Of a stretch of 6,108 nt of DNA, positions 1 to 6,049 are shown piece after piece. The notes below the pieces were generated by a model. It was not told the origin of the DNA and did no database searches. It was given only the letters and a program-made list of their open reading frames with translations. The position numbers and the translations under genes were made by a program. The stretch covers positions 1 to 6,108 of the forward strand of contig DLKT01000054.1 of NCBI GenBank assembly GCA_002477825.1, read 5' to 3'. Numbering within the stretch: position 1 is the stretch's first letter; every line of letters starts with the position of its first letter. The stretch is from Caryophanales bacterium UBA7581. Lineage in GTDB: Bacteria > Bacillota_I > Bacilli_A > RFN20 > CAG-826.

Positions 1-77
1 AACTTAATTATTTAATTGAGGTCACCCGCAAAAATTCGTTTTTTTAACAAAAAGCGCATAAAAAACCGCTAGAAGTC

Positions 78-106
78 TTGCGCGTAAAAAAAAGATATGG
101 TATCAT
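78..106 (+). promoter_or_regulatory. Sigma-A-type extended -10 promoter of rpsT
   Basis: A -35-like TTGCGC (78-83) is followed by a 17-base spacer and TATCAT (101-106), which matches TATAAT at five of six positions. TG at 98-99 sits one base before the -10, giving an extended -10 that compensates for the weak -35 (three of six matches). Transcription would start near 113, leaving a leader of about 24 bases, too short for an elaborate structured leader. A-tracts at 49-53 and about 60-65 lie one helical turn apart upstream of the -35 and could act as an UP element. This is seen in the sequence; promoter activity is inferred. Confidence 0.7.
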
Positions 107-136
107 TTATAACGCATATTGAAAGAGGTGACAATC

Positions 137-406
137 ATGGCAAACATTAAATCACAAGTGAAACGTAATAAGACAAACGATAAGGCACACGCTCGTAATA
201 TCGCTCTTAAATCCGCAGTTCGTTCTGCCAGCAAAAAAGTTCGTTTAGCCGTCGAAGCTAATGACTTAGCCGCTAGCGAAGCCGCTTTAAGAGAAGCCGT
301 CCGCTTAATTGATAAATCCGTCAGCAAAGGTGTTCAACATAAGAAAACCGCCGCTAGACAAAAAAGCCATCTCCAATCTTTGGTCAATGGTTTAAAGACA
401 AAGTAA
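137..406 (+). CDS. rpsT: 30S ribosomal protein S20
   Basis: This 89-residue protein is the small-subunit ribosomal protein S20, which binds 16S rRNA early in 30S assembly. It has the family's typical start (MANIKSQVKR), is rich in Lys, Arg and Ala, is all-helical in character, and carries the conserved C-terminal block KGVQHKKTAARQKSHL at about residues 64-79. Length is normal for the family. The ATG at 137 is chosen because GAGGTGA (125-131) lies five bases before it and because S20 proteins begin MANIKS; an in-frame TTG at 119 would place the SD inside the gene. Alanine and valine codons ending in C (GCC, GTC) are more frequent here than in comEC, as expected for a highly expressed gene. 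It has its own promoter and terminator and converges on the glycosyltransferase gene. Identification is secure. Confidence 0.98.
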   Translation: MANIKSQVKRNKTNDKAHARNIALKSAVRSASKKVRLAVEANDLAASEAALREAVRLIDKSVSKGVQHKKTAARQKSHLQSLVNGLKTK

Positions 407-434
407 AAAAAGAAGGATTATCCTTCTTTTTTTT
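405..434. terminator. Bidirectional intrinsic terminator between rpsT and the glycosyltransferase gene
   Basis: A perfect 8-bp inverted repeat, AAGAAGGA (410-417) and TCCTTCTT (421-428), encloses a 3-base loop (TTA). T-run 427-434 follows on the plus strand; A-run 405-411 provides the U-tract for minus-strand transcripts. It therefore serves both rpsT and the converging glycosyltransferase gene, whose stop codon is at 453-455. The A-run includes the last two bases of the rpsT stop codon, so the structure is packed directly against the gene end. Confidence 0.88.
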
Positions 435-452
435 AGCTTAATTTTCTAATGT

Positions 453-1787
453 CTAACTGACTTTTTCTGCTTCTTTTTCTTTATTTTCTTCTATCTTTTC
501 AACGTTTTCTTGAGGAACAACTTGTCTTTCAAGCTCTTCAATCTTTGTTGTATCGGTATGAACAATCGGCTTCCACACCGGTTTTGCAAAGCAACTTGCG
601 ATTAAAAGCGGAATGTTAATTAAATCAAACCAAGGCCAACAGAACAAATATAATATTTTCTTACTAGTGGGACAATGAATATGTTTTCTTTCTCTTATCA
701 TCACTAGCAAACCCTCAAAGAACATAGATATATAAGAGGTAAGTAAAGAGTAACCAAATCCTTTTAGCCAAATTAACCATGGCAAAGGCTCATGGTGAAC
801 AATCGTAATAATAGTACTAGTTATTGGATAAATACTTCCAATAATTAAAATGAATAATGGAAATGGTGTCATGCTCATTAAAATATCATACATGGACCAA
901 CGCGCTTTTCCCTTTTTTAAAGTAAACATACTTTTAATCATTTCCCCTACATGGGAAAAATAGTTTCCTAAGCGTCCTCTTGTCCAACGTATTCTTTGAC
1001 GAAAGGCAATTCTAAATGAAGTTGGTTGTTCATCATAAAATTGTGCATTTTCACAAAATTCAACTTTCACGCCATGCGTTACGGAATGAATCGTTAGTTC
1101 ATCATCTTCAGTCAAAGAATGCCATTTCCAGCCATCTTTTAATAAATGAGAGGCAACACAATATCCCGTGCCAGCAATGTTAGTGGTCGTATCAAAAAAG
1201 CGTCTTGCTCTACCATTACTCATAATTGCCCGGCAAAAATGGATGCCATAAGCGGCAGATACCGCATTTGTTTTAAAGTTTTTAGTGTTACGATAACCAA
1301 TGACTATCTCCGCTCCTGCACAAATTGCATTGTTAATATTCCTTACATAATCTTTATCCACAACATTATCCGCATCAAAAATAATAAATCCATCGAAATA
1401 TGAAATACCAAAATCCCTTTTTATATTATGGAATAAATATTCTAAAGCCCACCCTTTTCGGGCTCTTTTTTTATCAAATCTTTCATAAACAACACAATCT
1501 AAGTCTCGACACACTTTAGCGGTATTATCATCACAGTTATCAGCAACCACAAAAATAGTCAATAATTCTTTTTCATAATTTTGTGCTTTCAAACTAGCTA
1601 TCAGATTTCCAATTACTTTTTCTTCATTTCTCGCCGAAATAATAATGGCATATCTTTTATGCTTTGTTGCTTCAGGGTATTTTTTATCTTTGGTAAAAAC
1701 GCCAATGATAATATATATAAAACGGTAAGCAACAAGAACTGAAAAAACAAAAGTAATTATTTTCGTTACTAAATTTAAAACTTCCAT
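453..1787 (-). CDS. Membrane-bound family 2 glycosyltransferase (processive-synthase-like)
   Basis: A 444-residue GT-A fold glycosyltransferase of the broad BcsA/IcaA/hyaluronan-synthase-like group (COG1215 type). A hydrophobic segment (about 7-31) precedes the catalytic domain (about 45-285), which has ISARNEE (50-56), VADNCDDNT (81-89), KGWALEYLF (111-119), the metal-binding DAD (138-140), the TED acceptor/base motif (226-228) and QRIRW (264-268, the QxxRW product-binding motif). About three further hydrophobic stretches follow (roughly 302-332, 337-366, 378-400). The C-terminus is a charged Glu/Lys-rich tail (about 414-444). There is no PilZ domain. The full motif set suggests an active enzyme making a membrane- or surface-linked polysaccharide or glycolipid; the sugar and acceptor cannot be read from sequence. 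GGGGGAG at 1801-1807 is a plausible SD but lies 13 bases before the ATG, longer than usual; a TAA four codons upstream excludes a longer form. It stands alone, with no export or modification partners in the window. Confidence 0.85.
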   Translation of the reverse strand: MEVLNLVTKIITFVFSVLVAYRFIYIIIGVFTKDKKYPEATKHKRYAIIISARNEEKVIGNLIASLKAQNYEKELLTIFVVADNCDDNTAKVCRDLDCVVYERFDKKRARKGWALEYLFHNIKRDFGISYFDGFIIFDADNVVDKDYVRNINNAICAGAEIVIGYRNTKNFKTNAVSAAYGIHFCRAIMSNGRARRFFDTTTNIAGTGYCVASHLLKDGWKWHSLTEDDELTIHSVTHGVKVEFCENAQFYDEQPTSFRIAFRQRIRWTRGRLGNYFSHVGEMIKSMFTLKKGKARWSMYDILMSMTPFPLFILIIGSIYPITSTIITIVHHEPLPWLIWLKGFGYSLLTSYISMFFEGLLVMIRERKHIHCPTSKKILYLFCWPWFDLINIPLLIASCFAKPVWKPIVHTDTTKIEELERQVVPQENVEKIEENKEKEAEKVS

Positions 1788-1811
1788 ATATAATTCTTAA
1801 CTCCCCCATGT

Positions 1812-1840
1812 ATGCTATCACTATGATAGAAGCATTGCAA
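1812..1840 (-). promoter_or_regulatory. Candidate promoter of the glycosyltransferase gene with a dyad in its spacer
   Basis: Read on the minus strand, a -35-like TTGCAA (1840-1835) is separated by 17 bases from TAGCAT (1817-1812), preceded by TG at the extended -10 position. Matches to consensus are moderate (four of six each). Within it lies a perfect 6-bp dyad, CTATCA (1815-1820) and TGATAG (1824-1829) around a 3-base centre, extendable by ATG/CAT with a 2-base bulge. Such a dyad between -35 and -10 is a common place for a repressor or a MerR-type activator to bind, but no regulator gene is present here. The predicted start near 1805 would put the SD at the very 5' end of the transcript, which is unusual and lowers confidence. 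Confidence 0.4.
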
Positions 1841-1894
1841 GAAAATTTTCCTAACACTGATTTAAAATAGATTATGAATAAAACATTCAACCTC

Positions 1895-1930
1895 TAATTC
1901 GATTTTTAAAAAAAAGTTAAAAACGAATTA
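1895..1930. repeat. Inverted repeat straddling the holA stop codon
   Basis: TAATTCG (1895-1901) pairs with CGAATTA (1924-1930), and inside it TTTTTA (1903-1908) pairs with TAAAAA (1918-1923), giving a 13-bp stem with one bulged base. Eight consecutive A/T pairs (1908-1915) fall mostly in the loop. It lies exactly at the 3' end of holA and may mark or stabilise the transcript end. It is not a classical terminator, because the minus-strand U-run is in the loop and not after the stem, and the stem is mostly A:U. Confidence 0.4.
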
Positions 1931-2876
1931 AAAACATTTCAAAGGCAAAGAAACGATCGACAGTTCCAGATTTAATATCAAAATCCAATTGATAAAGTTC
2001 ATCTATCTTTTTTAATATCTTTTTATAAGTAATTCTTCTTAAATGATCTCTTGATAATTTTACACGATATTCATGAACTCCTAAAATACGAGCGATTTCA
2101 TTATTAGAAGAATATTGTGTGCTAAGGTAACTTACTTCACTTAGCAAACGGAATTGATTCGCTAACATACCCACTAATTGGACAGGTTCTGAACCCTCAA
2201 CTAATAAATCACGATAAATGGATATCGCTTTACTCTTATCTTTTTTTAACAAGCAATCATAAATTAAAAAAGCATTTTCTTCTAAAGGTCTCGCTACCAT
2301 CGTTTGAATATCATCATAAGTAATGTGATCCGTATATAGCGCCAACTTCTTTGCTTCATTGACAAAGCGCATTGCATCGCCCTCTACACGTACCGCTAAT
2401 TCACTCGTAGCATCGGGATCAATACTAACATTTAACTTTTGAAAATATTGTTGAATAAAACGCGGCCATTCTTCTTTGGTAATTTCTTTTGCTTCAATGA
2501 CCTTAGCTTTTACTTTTAACAACTTTACAATTTCGGAACGCTCATTAAGTTTATCCGCTTCTAATACAAAAATTAAATCGGTAAAAGTATTTGGTGACTC
2601 TAGATATTCCATTAAAACTTTATAGTCTTGAAGGGATTCAATTTTTTCTTTCGTCTTTGAAGTGCTTAAAAAATAAGGATGATAAACAATAATCGCTTTT
2701 CTTTCTCCTGTCAATGAAGTTTGATCCGCTTCAAAAACAATATCCTGAATTGTGACTTCATCAGCCATAAATTTAATCACATGAAAATCATCGATAACTT
2801 CAAGGTTATCTTTAATAATTTTTTTACATTGCTTTTCAAGAATCATTCCTTGTGGGCCAAATAAAAGATAAAGCAT
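1917..2876 (-). CDS. holA: DNA polymerase III delta subunit (clamp loader)
   Basis: A 319-residue delta subunit, which opens the sliding clamp as part of the clamp loader. The N-terminus MLYLLFGPQGMILEK has the family's degenerate P-loop-like start, usual in delta subunits that do not hydrolyse ATP. Further family features are the VEGDAMRFVNEAKKLALY segment (about 164-181, lid region) and the C-terminal collar domain: EENAFLIYDCLL (199-210), EPVQLVGMLANQFRLL (230-245), HEYRVKL (268-274) and DFDIKSGTVDRFFAFEMFL (298-316). The ATG at 2876 is chosen over an in-frame ATG at 2927 because AAGGAG (2889-2884) lies seven bases before it and homologues begin at this point. Its first 41 bases overlap the end of comEC, and its SD is inside comEC, so translation is probably coupled. 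Position downstream of comEC is the standard Bacilli arrangement (yqeN in B. subtilis). Confidence 0.95.
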   Translation of the reverse strand: MLYLLFGPQGMILEKQCKKIIKDNLEVIDDFHVIKFMADEVTIQDIVFEADQTSLTGERKAIIVYHPYFLSTSKTKEKIESLQDYKVLMEYLESPNTFTDLIFVLEADKLNERSEIVKLLKVKAKVIEAKEITKEEWPRFIQQYFQKLNVSIDPDATSELAVRVEGDAMRFVNEAKKLALYTDHITYDDIQTMVARPLEENAFLIYDCLLKKDKSKAISIYRDLLVEGSEPVQLVGMLANQFRLLSEVSYLSTQYSSNNEIARILGVHEYRVKLSRDHLRRITYKKILKKIDELYQLDFDIKSGTVDRFFAFEMFLIRF

Positions 2877-4914
2877 AGAAGCACTCCTTATTTCTTTTAT
2901 AAGTATACCATAAATATCGATAAGCAAAAAAGAAAGAATAACTTTTTCCTAAAGAAAATGTAAGTGTTCCTTCTTCATCTGTTCGATAAAAGGGAATGTT
3001 TAATTCTTTTAGATTTTCGATAGTTTCATGATTGGGGTGTCCATACCGGTTATTCTTTCCACATGATATAATTGCTGCTTGAGGATTCACCGCTTTTAAA
3101 AAAGATAAAGATGATGAAGTTGAAGAACCATGATGACCCAATTTTAAAATATCATGTTTCAAAGACGGATAAGTATAAAGCAATTGATTCTCTATTTCTT
3201 TACTTGCATCTCCCATTAAAAGAACCGAAGTTTGATGGGTTTGAAATGATAAAACAAAAGAACGATTATTTTCATTTGTTGCCTCGTTTCGCCATAAATT
3301 AAGATTATGAATCGTAAAAGAAGATAATTGCAAAGGAAAATCATCATCGATTTCATGGATGTTCTGTACCCATTTCTTTTGTATTAACTCGATTTTAGCG
3401 CCACTATGATCAAAATCATTATGCGTAATGATTAAGTGATGAATTTTTTTAATTCTTTTTTTCTTAAAATAAGGAATTAATACGTCTTCTGCTACATTTA
3501 CATATGATAACCCTCCCGTATCAACTAAAATATTAACCCCATCATTTTCTATCAGTGTTGCGTCACCTTGCCCGACGTTAATAAAACTAATTTGATTCTT
3601 CTTTAATTGAATTGGAAAAGCTCTTATTATAAAGATACTTATCATAATAACCGCAACAGTACTACTCTTTTTTCGCTCTTTTCTTATGATTTTAATATAA
3701 AAATAGATAAATAAAGTAACTAAAAAAATGATAAAAGAAAAAGGAATAAAGCCCATGTTGATTGAAAAAGAAAAATATTTTAATCCCTGTACCATTTTTT
3801 GATAGATCATCACCAAGAATTTGGTAAATGAATATAACGATAGATAAGAAAATAAAAGAATTAAAAGTTGTATTGCATAGAATAACGGCATCATCAAAGA
3901 TAAAATGGGTGTAAGCAAATTCACACTATAATTAGAATAAGCCTGAAATAGCATAATGACGCCTTGAATAGATAAGAAAATCACCACTTTTTTCTTTCTT
4001 TTCTTTAATGAATATAAAAGAGGTAATATAAATTGAGTTAGAAGCAAAATACTATATGTCATTCGATACTCGATTTGAAAAGCATAAAAGGGTTGAAAAA
4101 GTAAAAGGATAATCGCTTCATAACACACCTTTTTTAAGTGAGAAACAGGTGTTTTTTTATGATTCAAATAGACTTCAATTAAGCAACTATAAAATAATCT
4201 TTTAAAAAACAATCGCGTTGGTCTTAAAAAATAGAATGGTAAAAGAAAAAGAAAAGAAAAAAATGATTTCTTCTTTTCTATTCTTTTTAATAACCACGAG
4301 TACGCTACTGTACCAAAAGAAAGTAAAGTATAAAATTGTAATTCTGTAACATCATCAATTAATGCTGAATTTTCTTTTGTTCCATAATTAAAAAACAACT
4401 TTTTAATAACAGCGTACGTTTGAACATCCAAATGTTTTGCTAATTCTCTTAACCATTTTTTCTTACGAAAAGGTTGCAGAAAGTGCTTTTTTTCTCCTTC
4501 TACTTTTATTTCATAACAATATCCTTTTTTCTTTAAATAATCTTGAAAATCAAATTGCGATTCTAACGTTATAAATGAAATTGGTTCTATATTCCCTTTT
4601 AAAGTTAAAATATCGCCTTCTTCTTTTTGATTATTTTTTTCACTCACATAAAAGCTACCATTTAATGATGAAAAAAGATAATAATTTTCCTTTGCTTCTA
4701 CAACTACTCCTTCATACTGATTACTTTTAATATGTATAGAACGTAATCCAATGAAGAAGCATTCTAAAATTAAAAGCACAATAAGTTTTTTCTTTTCTTT
4801 TTTATAGCGGTATAAATAGAACGCTACTAAAAGAAAAAAAAGAATGAATAAGTAAGGATAAAAAAAAGATGAAACAAAAGTAAAAAGTATAAAAAGAAGA
4901 AACAACGCACTCAT
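2836..4914 (-). CDS. comEC: ComEC/Rec2 competence DNA-channel protein
   Basis: A 692-residue polytopic membrane protein forming the inner-membrane channel for incoming single-stranded DNA in transformation. Two or three hydrophobic segments (about 3-57) lead to the extracytoplasmic DUF4131/OB-like domain (about 60-145), then the multi-spanning Competence domain (about 160-432), then a metallo-beta-lactamase domain (about 440-655). The last is well conserved: NVGQGDA (446-452), VDTGG (464-468), HNDFDH (498-503, the family's HxDxDH), LMGDA (566-570), KLGHHGSS (591-598) and NRYGHP (622-627). The SGLH-type motif expected early in the Competence domain is not recognisable; TLLSFGTVAY (196-205) stands there. 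Length is slightly under the 740-780 residues common in Bacilli. The ATG overlaps the comEA stop (ATGA) and has no good SD, implying coupled re-initiation. An aromatic C-terminal tail (about 656-692) runs over the holA start. Confidence 0.92.
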   Translation of the reverse strand: MSALFLLFILFTFVSSFFYPYLFILFFLLVAFYLYRYKKEKKKLIVLLILECFFIGLRSIHIKSNQYEGVVVEAKENYYLFSSLNGSFYVSEKNNQKEEGDILTLKGNIEPISFITLESQFDFQDYLKKKGYCYEIKVEGEKKHFLQPFRKKKWLRELAKHLDVQTYAVIKKLFFNYGTKENSALIDDVTELQFYTLLSFGTVAYSWLLKRIEKKKSFFSFLFLLPFYFLRPTRLFFKRLFYSCLIEVYLNHKKTPVSHLKKVCYEAIILLLFQPFYAFQIEYRMTYSILLLTQFILPLLYSLKKRKKKVVIFLSIQGVIMLFQAYSNYSVNLLTPILSLMMPLFYAIQLLILLFSYLSLYSFTKFLVMIYQKMVQGLKYFSFSINMGFIPFSFIIFLVTLFIYFYIKIIRKERKKSSTVAVIMISIFIIRAFPIQLKKNQISFINVGQGDATLIENDGVNILVDTGGLSYVNVAEDVLIPYFKKKRIKKIHHLIITHNDFDHSGAKIELIQKKWVQNIHEIDDDFPLQLSSFTIHNLNLWRNEATNENNRSFVLSFQTHQTSVLLMGDASKEIENQLLYTYPSLKHDILKLGHHGSSTSSSLSFLKAVNPQAAIISCGKNNRYGHPNHETIENLKELNIPFYRTDEEGTLTFSLGKSYSFFFAYRYLWYTYKRNKECFYALSFIWPTRNDS

Positions 4915-5450
4915 GATAAACAGATATAATTTTTAATTCTTTCAAAGGTTGCATTCCCAATGCCTGGCACTTTTAAAAGATCTTCTAGGCATTGAAAATA
5001 TCCATTCGTTTCACGGTAACCAATAATTGCCTTTGCAATCGCGGAACCAATGCCTTGAACACTCATAAGTTCTTCTTGATCTGCTTTATTAATGTTCACT
5101 TTAATAATTTCAGTAGGCTCACAAATTTCTGTTGTTGTTACTTTAGGCGCAATATAATAGCTCTTTCCATCTTCTAAAGAACAAGAAAGAATAAAAGCTT
5201 GCGTATCCGCTTTTTCTGTTACTCCGCCTGCTTTTTCGATTAAATCTTGAAGCGTAGAATTCTTCTTTAAAATGTAATTCCCTGGATGCTCTACTTCTCC
5301 AGAAATAGAACAAGCAATATTCCCCTGTTGGACAACAGTTGTAACATTTGAATTTCGAATATTTCCTAAAGAGACATTCGGATCAAATAAAACAAACGTA
5401 CCTAAACAAAGAAATAAAATCGCCAAAATCATCACTATGGTCTTTCCCAT
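4911..5450 (-). CDS. comEA: ComEA competence DNA receptor (SLBB plus helix-hairpin-helix)
   Basis: A 179-residue membrane-anchored DNA-binding protein that captures double-stranded DNA outside the membrane and passes it to ComEC. An uncleaved-looking N-terminal anchor (about 4-22) is followed by a short linker, an SLBB domain (about 46-104, with SGEVEHPGNY at 50-59 and LIEKAGGVT at 70-78) and a C-terminal tandem helix-hairpin-helix domain (about 116-177). The latter starts VNINKADQEEL and contains VQGIGSAIAKAII (131-143) and VPGIGNATFERIK (161-173), the two DNA-backbone-gripping hairpins. The domain order is canonical. GAGGTGA (5464-5458) is the SD, seven bases before the ATG, and lies inside the greA terminator hairpin. 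comEB, present in B. subtilis between comEA and comEC, is absent here, as in streptococci. The five cysteines in the exported part are noted under findings. Confidence 0.95.
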   Translation of the reverse strand: MGKTIVMILAILFLCLGTFVLFDPNVSLGNIRNSNVTTVVQQGNIACSISGEVEHPGNYILKKNSTLQDLIEKAGGVTEKADTQAFILSCSLEDGKSYYIAPKVTTTEICEPTEIIKVNINKADQEELMSVQGIGSAIAKAIIGYRETNGYFQCLEDLLKVPGIGNATFERIKNYICLS

Positions 5451-5453
5451 AAA

Positions 5454-5487
5454 AAAATCACCTCACTATTTAATTAGAGGTGATTTT
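5454..5487 (-). terminator. Intrinsic terminator of greA, overlapping the comEA leader
   Basis: A perfect 11-bp inverted repeat, AAAATCACCTC (5454-5464) and GAGGTGATTTT (5477-5487), encloses a 12-base AT-rich loop. On the minus strand the stem is followed by a 7-base U-tract (5457-5451) that ends at the comEA start codon; four of these U bases are in the stem. It lies 36 bases after the greA stop, so it should end most greA transcripts. A T-run (5490-5495) two bases past the other arm would also permit plus-strand termination, but no plus-strand gene lies there. Confidence 0.85.
5458..5464 (-). promoter_or_regulatory. Ribosome binding site of comEA, buried in a hairpin arm
   Basis: GAGGTGA on the minus strand, with seven bases to the comEA ATG, is a strong SD identical to the one used by rpsT. 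All seven bases are paired in the 11-bp hairpin that terminates greA. Any transcript that begins upstream of about 5487 and reads through would have this site sequestered when the hairpin forms. No convincing sigma-A promoter for comEA was found between the greA stop and the comEA start. Confidence 0.8.
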
Positions 5488-5522
5488 CGTTTTTTCCTAA
5501 TTTATTTTTTAGTTTTTTGAAA

Positions 5523-5990
5523 TTATAAAATTTTAATAATTTCAACATCGTAAGGTTTAATGGCTTTAACCGTCACGCGGTCGCCTGGTTTTTTACCAAC
5601 AATTGCTTCGCCTAAAGCACATTCATTTGAAATTAAACCTTTCATTGGGTTAGCTTCAACGGAACCTACAAGCGTATAGGTTTCTTCGGTATCATCAGAT
5701 AAATCATGTAATACAACAGTTGAACCTAATTTAACTACACGGACTGAAGAAGATTCTTCAATCATTTGTGCATTCGCTAAAATATCTTCAATTTGTTTAA
5801 TACGTCCTTCAACTTCAGCTTGTTTAGCACGCGCGGCATCGTAATCAGCGTTTTCAGAAAGGTCACCTTGAGCACGAGCAGCTTTTAATTCTTCAATAAC
5901 TTCAGGACGAATATGATCTAATAATTCACGTAATTCTTTTTCTAATTTTGCTTTACCAGATTTGGTAAGAATAACTTTTTCTTGTTCCAT
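5523..5990 (-). CDS. greA: Transcription elongation factor GreA
   Basis: A 155-residue GreA, which enters the RNA polymerase secondary channel and stimulates cleavage of backtracked RNA. The N-terminal coiled coil (about 1-78) carries the tip motif GDLSENADYDAAR (42-54), with D43 and E46 as the acidic pair that helps hold the catalytic metal. The C-terminal FKBP-like domain (about 84-155) includes VVKLGSTVVL (85-94), ISNECALGEAIVGKKPGD (120-137) and the typical end VEIIKIL. Length and domains are normal. The ATG at 5990 is chosen because AGGAGA (6003-5998) precedes it by seven bases; a longer in-frame ATG at 6017 lies only four bases from the -10 and cannot be on the mRNA. It appears monocistronic, with its own promoter and terminator. 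The gene is well conserved and its assignment is secure. Confidence 0.97.
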   Translation of the reverse strand: MEQEKVILTKSGKAKLEKELRELLDHIRPEVIEELKAARAQGDLSENADYDAARAKQAEVEGRIKQIEDILANAQMIEESSSVRVVKLGSTVVLHDLSDDTEETYTLVGSVEANPMKGLISNECALGEAIVGKKPGDRVTVKAIKPYDVEIIKIL

Positions 5991-6020
5991 CGTCTTTTCT
6001 CCTATCTTTTGTCGCATAAT

Positions 6021-6049
6021 ATTATAGCAAGATTAGAGAGAAATGTAAA
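6021..6049 (-). promoter_or_regulatory. Sigma-A promoter of greA
   Basis: On the minus strand TTTACA (6049-6044) and TATAAT (6026-6021) are separated by exactly 17 bases, and TG stands one base before the -10. This is close to the ideal housekeeping consensus. Transcription would start near 6014 with a leader of about 24 bases carrying the SD. A-rich tracts at 6064-6068 and 6073-6079 (as T-runs on the plus strand) fall where an UP element would lie. The upstream gene, if any, is outside the window. Confidence 0.85.

Noticed and set aside
8..25. Similarity of the stretch ATTTAATTGAGGTCAC to the comEA leader (ATTTAATTAGAGGTGA at about 5468-5483)
   Set aside because: Short, AT-rich and containing only a G/A-rich SD-like core; no paired arm is present here, so chance is the simplest explanation.
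30..45. AAAAA-TTCG-TTTTT as a small terminator of a gene left of the window
   Set aside because: The stem is only A:T pairs and no coding sequence is visible in positions 1-30.
119..136. A TTG start extending rpsT by six codons
   Set aside because: It places the SD (125-131) inside the gene and adds residues not found in S20, which begins MANIKS.
1684..1890. A 68-codon minus-strand frame overlapping the glycosyltransferase start
   Set aside because: Out of frame with a clear gene over half its length, no SD, and composition typical of translated AT-rich intergenic DNA.
2877..2927. An upstream ATG extending holA by 17 residues
   Set aside because: The SD AAGGAG at 2889-2884 directs the ATG at 2876, and homologues start at MLYLLFG-like sequence.
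3072..3302. Open frames antisense to comEC, and similar ones inside rpsT (103-327), the glycosyltransferase gene (1146-1403) and comEA (4992-5177)
   Set aside because: They are opposite-strand shadows of well-identified genes, with no recognisable domains and no convincing start signals.
2836..4914. UGA-as-tryptophan code of mollicutes
   Set aside because: Tryptophans in comEC and the glycosyltransferase are TGG, and TGA ends comEA and comEC at family-appropriate places.
5991..6017. An upstream ATG extending greA by nine residues
   Set aside because: It is only four bases from the -10 box, upstream of or at the expected transcript start; the ATG at 5990 has a good SD and matches GreA starts.
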